A DNA stretch of 5,910 nt, from positions 1 to 5,910 of the forward strand of contig CBFHZN010000050.1 of the NCBI GenBank assembly GCA_965660355.1, read 5' to 3'. Below are positions 1 to 5,058 of this stretch, piece by piece (position 1 is the stretch's first letter; every line of letters starts with the position of its first letter). The notes under the pieces were generated by a model. It searched no databases and was not told where the DNA came from. It saw only the letters and a list, made by a program, of their open reading frames with translations. Source of the DNA: CAJXVY01 sp965660355 (lineage in GTDB: Bacteria > Actinomycetota > Actinomycetes > Actinomycetales > Microbacteriaceae). The translations under genes and the position numbers were made by a program.

Positions 1-1
1 G

Positions 2-814
2 CTTTCTAAGTTCAATCCAAAAATTGGCTACCCAGAAAAATGGAAAGATTACAGCTCCATCGTCATCAACAAAGATGACCTGGTTGAAAACCTAAGACAG
101 CTAAACATCTGGGAATTCGAGTTCGAAGCAAAGAAAATCGGCGCAAGCGTTGACCGTGACGAATGGCACATGTCCCCGCAGACCGTCAACGCCTATTTCA
201 ACCCTGGTTTCAACGAAATCGTTTTCCCAGCAGCAATTCTGCAGCCACCGTTTTTCTCAGCTGATGTTGACGCAGCAATCAACTTTGGAGGCATTGGTGC
301 GGTTATCGGTCACGAGATCGGTCACGGCTTTGACGACCAGGGAAGCAAATATGACGGTGACGGAAGACTGGTTTCTTGGTGGACCGAAGAAGATCGCAAA
401 GCATTTGAAGAGCGCACAGGAAAACTCATAGATCAATACAACAATCTCTCACCAAGACAGTTGGAAGACGATTATAAAGTCAACGGTGAATTCACCATTG
501 GTGAAAACATCGGTGACCTTGGAGGATTGGGCATTGCTTGGAAGGCTTACCTGCTCTCGCTAGAAGGAGCCGAGCCGCAGGTTATTGATGGCCAGAGTGC
601 TGCTGAGAGGTTTTTCTATTCCTGGGCCCAGTGCTGGCAGAGCAAGGCAAGGGATGAAATTGCTAAGCAATTGCTTTCAATTGATCCTCACTCGCCCGCC
701 GAGTTTAGGTGCAATCAGGTTGTTCGCAATCTAGATTTGTTTCACCAGACGTTTAACACATCCGTTGATGACGAGCTTTATTTGGAGCCCGATCAACGAG
801 TGAGCATTTGGTAA
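2..814 (+). CDS. pepO: M13 family zinc metallopeptidase (PepO/neprilysin-like), C-terminal 270 residues, 5' partial
   Basis: This is an M13 (neprilysin/PepO) zinc endopeptidase, a family that cleaves oligopeptides. The reading frame is open from base 2, so the gene starts upstream of the window; members are usually about 630-700 residues, so some 60% is missing. Visible landmarks in order are the substrate-binding N-A-Y/F segment (VNAYFNP, about 185-205), the zinc motif HEIGH (311-325), the third zinc ligand and its Asp in ENIGD (503-517), and HSPAEFR near the C-terminus, whose His (689-691) and Arg (707-709) line up with the neprilysin active-site His711 and Arg717. All catalytic residues visible in this part are intact. 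It ends in V-S-I-W instead of the disulphide-bearing C-x-x-W of animal homologues. The N-terminus is missing, so cytosolic versus secreted location cannot be judged. The family call is secure; the symbol is by similarity only. Confidence 0.95.
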   Translation, partial: LSKFNPKIGYPEKWKDYSSIVINKDDLVENLRQLNIWEFEFEAKKIGASVDRDEWHMSPQTVNAYFNPGFNEIVFPAAILQPPFFSADVDAAINFGGIGAVIGHEIGHGFDDQGSKYDGDGRLVSWWTEEDRKAFEERTGKLIDQYNNLSPRQLEDDYKVNGEFTIGENIGDLGGLGIAWKAYLLSLEGAEPQVIDGQSAAERFFYSWAQCWQSKARDEIAKQLLSIDPHSPAEFRCNQVVRNLDLFHQTFNTSVDDELYLEPDQRVSIW

Positions 815-817
815 GGA
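813..817 (+). promoter_or_regulatory. Ribosome binding site of the thioesterase gene
   Basis: AAGGA begins inside the TAA stop codon of the peptidase gene and lies 4 nt before the ATG at 822. The site supports the 822 start and suggests that translation of the two genes is coupled. Confidence 0.55.
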
Positions 818-821
818 ATCA

Positions 822-1373
822 ATGAAACTCTGGCTAAGAATCCTCTGGATTTATCTCACCTATAAATCCCGCCCAAAGCTTTCAATCGAAGAAGTTTCGA
901 GAACAAACCTGATTGTTTTGCCAAACGATTTAGACACCTATGGTCATATCAATAATGGTGTTTATCTAACAATCATGGATCTCGGTCGATTAGACCAGGG
1001 TTTGCGAACAGGCATCTGGCAGGACTGGAAAAAGCGGGGTTGGTATCCAGTGGTGGTGAATGCAACAATCAGCTTTCGCAAATCACTAAAACCCTGGGAG
1101 AAATACACCTTAGAAACCAAGGTCATTGGCTGGGATGAAATTGCCTATTTCATTGAGCAGAGGTTTGTGAAAGATGGCGAGATTTACGCACGTGCAATCA
1201 TGCGCGGAAGGTTTTTGAAGAAATCTTGGGGGACAGTAACCCCGGATGAAGTCATGCACGCTCACGGGGGTTGGCCCGGAGGAGACCCTAAGCTACCTAA
1301 ATGGGTGAAAGACTGGGCTGAGAGCGTTGCTTTGCCAAAAGGCAAAGAACCAGCACCAAGTGAATGGGATTAG
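822..1373 (+). CDS. Hot-dog fold acyl-CoA thioesterase-like protein (4HBT/THEM6 type)
   Basis: This 183-residue protein matches the single-domain hot-dog thioesterases, closest in feel to the THEM6 group. The key segment is at residues 34-49 (PNDLDTYGHINNGVYL). It has the D-x-x-x-H-x-N-N pattern of the 4HBT family, with Asp38 the likely catalytic acid or general base, on the central hot-dog helix. The beta strands with VVVNATISFRKSL (77-90) and a W-D-E-x-A-Y-F-I-E-Q-R-F strand (104-115) fit the fold. The N-terminal 14 residues are hydrophobic and aromatic (LWLRILWIYLTY), which may give peripheral membrane contact. Family members hydrolyse acyl-CoA or acyl-ACP thioesters; the substrate here cannot be read from sequence. 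The start is supported by an AAGGA site 4 nt upstream and only 7 nt separate it from the peptidase stop, so it is probably cotranscribed. The fold is near certain; the specific activity is inferred. Confidence 0.85.
   Translation: MKLWLRILWIYLTYKSRPKLSIEEVSRTNLIVLPNDLDTYGHINNGVYLTIMDLGRLDQGLRTGIWQDWKKRGWYPVVVNATISFRKSLKPWEKYTLETKVIGWDEIAYFIEQRFVKDGEIYARAIMRGRFLKKSWGTVTPDEVMHAHGGWPGGDPKLPKWVKDWAESVALPKGKEPAPSEWD
1330..1347 (+). other. Perfect 7-bp stem-loop near the 3' end of the thioesterase gene
   Basis: CTTTGCC (1330-1336), an AAAA loop (1337-1340) and GGCAAAG (1341-1347) form a perfect hairpin 29 nt before the hydrolase start codon. No T-run follows on either strand, so it is not an intrinsic terminator. 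It could be an RNA processing or stability element, or simply a by-product of the codons for L-P-K-G-K. No function is claimed. Confidence 0.35.
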
Positions 1374-1376
1374 GAA

Positions 1377-2231
1377 ATGACAGAGCTTCCAATTGAGAGA
1401 ACCTTTATTGACCCTGATTCAACGCAAGTTACTTTCTGGGAATGGCCAGTAACAAAGCCAACCGGTGTCATTCAACTCATTCACGGTCTTGGTGAGCATG
1501 CAAGAAGATATGACGAGTTGGCGGGTGTTCTAAACCGTGCTGGCTGGAGTGTTTATGCAGAGGATCACAGAGGTCATGGCAAAACCGGCAAATGGCAGTT
1601 AGATAACAACAAAATTGAGCGCTTGGGTCAATGGGGTGATGGAGGATTGAAATCCACCATCCGCGCTGTTTCAGAACTAACAAAAATCATTGAAGAGGAA
1701 AATCCAGAAAAACCGCTGGTTGTTTATGGACACTCCCTGGGTGGCATCATCACCCAGAATTTGCCAGTTGAAACTCTCGATAAGTTTTCAGGCATGATCC
1801 AATCTGGTTCAACATCGATGAGGCTTGGAAAACCTGGGGTGGGTAATTTCAACAAGATTTGGGATAAGACCCCAAATCCAACAGGATTCGAATGGCTATC
1901 CAGAGACCGTGAAGTTGGAGCCAAGTTCGTCGCTGACCCACTGACCTTCCTAGCACTACCAATGGTTCAGTTGGGTGTCAGAGGTTCTTTGTATTTATCT
2001 GGAAAACCAAATTTCCCAACAGAGCCCTACCCAGCACTGTTTATTGTTGGCGAATTAGACCCTGTCGGCGGTGTCCCCAGCAATAAGCAATTAGTTGGTG
2101 ATTACCAAAAGGCTGGCTTTGAAGATCTGAACCTTTATGTTTATGACGATGGTCGTCACGAGATGCATAACGAGGTCAACAAAGAGCAGGTCTTTGAAGA
2201 CATCACTGCTTGGTTGGCAGAGCGGTTTTAG
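1377..2231 (+). CDS. Alpha/beta hydrolase, monoacylglycerol lipase-like (serine hydrolase, Hydrolase_4 family)
   Basis: This 284-residue protein has the full signature of the monoglyceride-lipase/lysophospholipase branch of alpha/beta hydrolases. The oxyanion segment is IHGLGEHARRY (35-45), followed by the D-H-R-G-H-G-x-T/S block typical of the group (63-70). The nucleophile elbow GHSLGG (118-123) places Ser120, the acid strand GELDP (225-229) places Asp228, and the RHEMHNE block (260-266) places His261, so the triad is complete. A helical cap lies between about 140 and 205. There is no signal peptide, so it should be cytosolic or loosely membrane-bound and act on monoacylglycerols, lysophospholipids or similar esters. 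The ATG follows the thioesterase stop after only 3 nt; the sole purine-rich stretch is the stop itself plus GAA, too close for a normal ribosome site, so coupled translation is likely. Its last 29 bp overlap the convergent small gene at 2203-2430. The exact substrate is unknown. Confidence 0.9.
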   Translation: MTELPIERTFIDPDSTQVTFWEWPVTKPTGVIQLIHGLGEHARRYDELAGVLNRAGWSVYAEDHRGHGKTGKWQLDNNKIERLGQWGDGGLKSTIRAVSELTKIIEEENPEKPLVVYGHSLGGIITQNLPVETLDKFSGMIQSGSTSMRLGKPGVGNFNKIWDKTPNPTGFEWLSRDREVGAKFVADPLTFLALPMVQLGVRGSLYLSGKPNFPTEPYPALFIVGELDPVGGVPSNKQLVGDYQKAGFEDLNLYVYDDGRHEMHNEVNKEQVFEDITAWLAERF

Positions 2232-2430
2232 AGCTCTCTAGTTCAACTTTTGGAGCAAGACCTGGGCCAAAGCTAACGGTTGCCTTTGCTGTTGCGAGGT
2301 GTTCTTCATCGCCAGTTTTGGCGCTGGCAACAGCGGTTGCCTGCAAATAACCCTCTTTGACGTTGGCAAGCCAGATCAGTATTGCTCCGGGGATTGAAAT
2401 CAAAACCGCAATAAGTATTAGCTTTTTCAT
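2203..2430 (-). CDS. Small membrane-anchored protein of unknown function (75 residues)
   Basis: I do not recognise a family. Residues 3-22 form one strongly hydrophobic segment after M-K-K, which could be a signal anchor or an uncleaved signal peptide; there is no lipobox Cys. The remaining 50 or so residues are polar, rich in Ala, Lys, Glu and Thr, and probably lie outside the membrane. The start overlaps the stop of the acetyltransferase gene in an ATGA junction (2427-2430), which is the best evidence that this is a real, translationally coupled gene. Only a weak purine stretch (GAGAAAGA) lies about 10 nt upstream of the ATG. The 3' end runs 29 bp antisense into the hydrolase gene, so the last nine codons and the stop are shared with it. 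A chance reading frame cannot be excluded, but the membrane segment directly after a coupled start argues against it. Confidence 0.6.
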   Translation of the reverse strand: MKKLILIAVLISIPGAILIWLANVKEGYLQATAVASAKTGDEEHLATAKATVSFGPGLAPKVELESSKTALPTKQ

Positions 2431-2708
2431 GCAAGCAGGTCTTTCTCGTCTGGGTGGGTTTCAAAATACTTCACCGTGTAGCTACAAACTGGAACCACTT
2501 TGTATTTTTGTTCTTCCCTAACCTCATCAAGCGCGTGCTTGGTGATGATTGCCGCTAGGTTTTTGCCTCTCAGCGCTGGGTTTACAAAAGTCGATAAAAA
2601 CTCAATCTTGTCACCGTTGATTTGATAGCTAAGTGAACCAGCGGGCTGATTGTCCAGTGAAATCTCATAACGCTGTTCCACCCTGTCGTGAACCACCTCG
2701 GTTGCCAT
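2427..2708 (-). CDS. Small GNAT-like N-acetyltransferase (YjdJ/NATD1 type, 93 residues)
   Basis: The length and pattern match the compact YjdJ/NATD1 acetyltransferases, which consist of little more than the acetyl-CoA-binding half of the GNAT fold. A strand with AGSLSYQI (23-30) leads to the core block FVNPALRGKNLAAIITKHAL (41-60), which corresponds to the R-G-x-G-x-A pyrophosphate loop and following helix. The family hallmark comes next: K-V-V-P-V-C-S-Y (70-77), then Y-F-x-x-H-P-(x)n-D-L-L at the C-terminus. One oddity is that the second Gly of the loop is Asn here (RGKNLA). The substrate is not known for most of the family. The ATG is preceded by GAAAGG at a 9-nt spacing. The gene is the first of a two-gene minus-strand unit and is divergent from the methyltransferase gene, with 18 bp between the start codons. 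Confidence 0.88.
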   Translation of the reverse strand: MATEVVHDRVEQRYEISLDNQPAGSLSYQINGDKIEFLSTFVNPALRGKNLAAIITKHALDEVREEQKYKVVPVCSYTVKYFETHPDEKDLLA

Positions 2709-2714
2709 GTGCGT

Positions 2715-2720
2715 TAACCT
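2715..2720 (+). promoter_or_regulatory. Putative -10 box for a leaderless methyltransferase transcript
   Basis: TAACCT fits the TANNNT -10 pattern. Counting from the GTG at 2727 as +1, it occupies exactly -12 to -7, the placement expected if transcription begins on the start codon. No ribosome binding site precedes the GTG, which agrees with a leaderless message, common in Actinobacteria. No good -35 box is visible 16-18 bp upstream, where the DNA is the 5' end of the divergent acetyltransferase gene. This is a prediction from one strand of evidence plus spacing. Confidence 0.5.
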
Positions 2721-2723
2721 TTC
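2718..2723 (-). promoter_or_regulatory. Ribosome binding site of the acetyltransferase gene
   Basis: On the minus strand GAAAGG lies 9 nt before the ATG at 2708-2706. It shares bases with the putative -10 box of the divergent methyltransferase gene, so the acetyltransferase transcript must begin inside the methyltransferase coding region. A possible -35-like TTGACC (2739-2734) is visible but lacks a matching -10 box. Confidence 0.45.
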
Positions 2724-2726
2724 AAT

Positions 2727-3578
2727 GTGTATGGGTCAAATGCTGTCATTGAAGGGGACAACCTTCAAGTGTTAAAAACCATCCCCGATGAGTCATTTCA
2801 ATTAATCTACATCGACCCACCATTCAATACAGGTCGCGAACAATCCAGAAACACCACCAAAGCAATCCCTGATGAAGGCTCTAATAAAGGTTTCTCAGGA
2901 AAAGGCTATAAACGAATCATAGAAAACGTCTTGGCCTATGACGATAGCTTTGCTGATTATTGGGAGTTTTTATTTCCAAGGCTGATTGAGGCGAAAAGAT
3001 TGCTAACAAATTCGGGAACGCTGTATTTGCACCTGGATTATCGGGAAGCTCACTACGCAAAAGTCTTATTGGATGGCTTATTCGGCAAAGAAAACTTTTT
3101 GAATGAAATCATCTGGGCCTATGACTATGGCGGGAAGAGTAAATCTCGTTGGCCATCAAAGCACGACACCATCTTGGTTTATGTGAAGGAAATAAACAAT
3201 TACTACTTCAACTCAGAGGCTGTTGATCGTGAGCCCTATATGGCACCAGGGTTAGTAACTTTAGAAAAAGCAGAAAAGGGAAAGCTTCCAACAGATGTTT
3301 GGTGGCACACAATCGTCTCTCCAACCGGCAAAGAAAAATCTGGCTATCCAACTCAAAAACCCCTTGGAATCCTTCGAAGAATCATCCAAGCATCATCAAA
3401 ACCAGGAGACAGTGTTCTGGATTTCTTTGCAGGAAGTGGGACAACGGGGGTTGCCGCAGCTGAGTTAGAGAGAAAGTTTTTATTGATTGATCAAAACCCT
3501 GAGGCAATCAGGGTGATTAACCAGAGATTGAATCAGATTTCCTGCGAGTATTCGCAAAACCTAAGACCAGCAGGCTAA
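2727..3578 (+). CDS. Site-specific amino-DNA methyltransferase (beta-type motif order, N6-adenine or N4-cytosine)
   Basis: This 283-residue SAM-dependent methyltransferase modifies an exocyclic amino group in DNA. The catalytic motif IV, DPPF (residues 30-33, in IYIDPPFNTG), comes before the SAM-binding motif I, LDFFAGSGTTG (231-241), which is the circular order of the beta class (type III Mod and YhdJ-like enzymes). In between are LYLHLDYRE (99-107) and a YPTQKP box (207-212); FLLIDQNPEA (251-260) follows as the acidic strand after motif I. The region around 133-205 probably carries target recognition. DPP-F suggests adenine but does not prove it, and the recognition site is unknown. The start is GTG: an in-frame TAA lies 12 nt upstream and no ATG fits. 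No restriction endonuclease gene is visible, so it appears solitary in this window. The last 62 bp overlap thiP tail to tail. G+C in four sampled 60-base lines is about 42%, slightly below that of the peptidase gene (51% in three lines), a weak hint of transfer. Confidence 0.92.
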   Translation: MYGSNAVIEGDNLQVLKTIPDESFQLIYIDPPFNTGREQSRNTTKAIPDEGSNKGFSGKGYKRIIENVLAYDDSFADYWEFLFPRLIEAKRLLTNSGTLYLHLDYREAHYAKVLLDGLFGKENFLNEIIWAYDYGGKSKSRWPSKHDTILVYVKEINNYYFNSEAVDREPYMAPGLVTLEKAEKGKLPTDVWWHTIVSPTGKEKSGYPTQKPLGILRRIIQASSKPGDSVLDFFAGSGTTGVAAAELERKFLLIDQNPEAIRVINQRLNQISCEYSQNLRPAG

Positions 3579-5058
3579 TCAGAATAATCAATGCGGAGGT
3601 GGCCATGGCCATCCCAAAGTTCTCACCTCCGGGTCTGGATGCCAATCTAAAAAGCAAAGTAGTTATCGTTGCCTGGTCTCCTGTTGCCAAAAACGAAGCA
3701 GCCGAGAACTCACCAAGAGAAATCAAGGCAACAAAGGCCAAAACATTTCTCCAAGCAGGGGCTATTAGCGGAAGCTCAATCAAACGAAGTCTCTGCGAAT
3801 CCCCAGCACCATCCAATTCGGCGGATTCGGTGAGTTCCCGAGGAATGCTCCCAAAAGCACTCTGCAATAAACGTATTGCCAGAGGCAGAGCAATCACCAC
3901 TTGCGACAGCGGAACGATAATCCAGCTTGCTCGAAGATCACCTAAGCCGGGAATCCCGGCAAAGCCAACCAAATAGCCAAGACCTATCACCACAGCGGAG
4001 ACTCCCAGGGGTAGAAGAAAAGGTAGTGCCAACCACTGTCTATCTTTACTTGCCCTAGCAACAATTACCGCAATCAACATTGAGACCAAACTTGCAATCA
4101 GCATGTTCCGAAGTGAATTACCACTGGCTTCCAAAACACTTATGTTCAATAAATCTCTGGTTCCGGTTCCGGAGAGGTTCAGAAAGTTCTGAAAATTCAG
4201 CTGGCCATCAACAGTGAAGGCTTTGATAAAGATTGAAGAAACGGGAATCAGATAAAGTGCTCCGACAACAACAGCTGAAAATACTAAAAGTGGAATATCA
4301 GAAACTTGAAGTTTTTTAACCATTCCAGAATCGGAATCTATGCTGATGTTGCCAAGCCGGATTGAAACTGCAAAGGCTGCAATGGTTATCACTGTCTGCA
4401 CAAACGCCAATCGGCTGGCCTCTTGAATATCCAAGTTTCTTAATGCTTCAACAAATATCTCGGTCTCAATGGTGTCAATGCTTCCCCCACCCAACAGCCT
4501 GATAACTCCAAAACTTGTTGCCGAATACAAAAACACCAAAACACTGCTGGCGGCAATGGTTGATCTAAGTTGCGGGAAGATTATCTCTCGCCAAAGCCTT
4601 AGCCCATCGGCACCATCCAACTTGGCGGCTTCTATTTGCTCCTCATCGAGACTTGCGATCCTGGAGCCAACAGAACGAATGATTAGCCCCATGTTCAAAA
4701 ACACGTGGGCTAGCAGGATGCCAATGAGGCCTGCAGTGAAAGGGTCAAAGCTATCTCTGAAAAACCTCTGGTAGTCATCCAAGGAAATCGCAACAACAAT
4801 TGTCGGCATCAAAAAAGGAACAGCAATGATTCCCTGCAAAACCCTGGAGCCTAAAAACTTTCGCCTGTATAACAACGTAGCTATTGGCAATGCCAGAACC
4901 ACTGCAAGCAGCGTTGAAAGCAGTGCTTGGAAAACCGTAAATGCAATTGCAGGGTTTGAAGATAAACCAATGCCCTGGATCACCACCCGCCCTATGGGCA
5001 GATAGAAACCAAGCGCTATGAATAGCGCGGGGATGATCCAGGGCGTCAGTTTATTCAA
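3517..5058 (-). CDS. thiP: Thiamine-type ABC transporter permease, fused two-half protein (ThiP)
   Basis: This 513-residue integral membrane protein has two homologous permease halves in one chain, as in ThiP (about 536 residues in E. coli) and the related ferric-iron FbpB permeases. Each half carries the cytoplasmic EAA loop that docks on the ATPase: residues 143-165 (E-A-A-K-L-D-G-A-D-G, then I-I-F-P) and 411-433 (E-S-A-E-L-D-G-A-G, then I-E-L-P). Many hydrophobic segments surround them, consistent with about 12 transmembrane helices. The adjacent ThiB-like binding protein favours thiamine over iron as the substrate. The start is TTG at 5058-5056, overlapping the thiB stop by 8 bp; an in-frame stop seven codons upstream and a GGGA site 8 nt before it support this choice. 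The 3' end overlaps the convergent methyltransferase by 62 bp, and no ATPase gene follows. The protein looks full length and functional. Confidence 0.88.
   Translation of the reverse strand: MNKLTPWIIPALFIALGFYLPIGRVVIQGIGLSSNPAIAFTVFQALLSTLLAVVLALPIATLLYRRKFLGSRVLQGIIAVPFLMPTIVVAISLDDYQRFFRDSFDPFTAGLIGILLAHVFLNMGLIIRSVGSRIASLDEEQIEAAKLDGADGLRLWREIIFPQLRSTIAASSVLVFLYSATSFGVIRLLGGGSIDTIETEIFVEALRNLDIQEASRLAFVQTVITIAAFAVSIRLGNISIDSDSGMVKKLQVSDIPLLVFSAVVVGALYLIPVSSIFIKAFTVDGQLNFQNFLNLSGTGTRDLLNISVLEASGNSLRNMLIASLVSMLIAVIVARASKDRQWLALPFLLPLGVSAVVIGLGYLVGFAGIPGLGDLRASWIIVPLSQVVIALPLAIRLLQSAFGSIPRELTESAELDGAGDSQRLRLIELPLIAPAWRNVLAFVALISLGEFSAASFLATGDQATITTLLFRLASRPGGENFGMAMATSALIILISLLVLGFANTRRKSDSISG

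Noticed and set aside
150..431. Alternative 93-residue plus-strand reading frame.
   Set aside because: It is an out-of-frame shadow of the M13 peptidase gene; the peptidase frame carries the zinc motifs in the same bases.
658..672. Inverted repeat AATTGC-TAA-GCAATT in the peptidase gene.
   Set aside because: It is short, A+T-rich, inside a conserved coding region, and has no context suggesting regulation.
2229..2240. AGAGCTCT palindrome at the end of the hydrolase gene as a terminator.
   Set aside because: It has no loop and no T-run, and lies within the start of the convergent gene overlap region.
3543..3556. Short hairpin TGCGA-GTAT-TCGCA within the methyltransferase/thiP overlap.
   Set aside because: The stem is only 5 bp and lacks a T-run on either strand, so it is not supported as a terminator.
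3594..3631. CGGAGGT (3594-3600) and ACCTCCG (3625-3631) form an inverted repeat, with a 12-bp palindrome (TGGCCATGGCCA, 3600-3611) overlapping its left arm, shortly after the methyltransferase stop.
   Set aside because: The loop is 24 nt, no T-run follows on either strand, and the palindrome is explained by the repeated Met-Ala codons of thiP. It is not a convincing terminator or operator.
3599..3976. Plus-strand reading frame of 125 codons, and a similar one at 4469-4774.
   Set aside because: Both are antisense to thiP, show no recognisable domain, and are best seen as mirror images of its hydrophobic codons.
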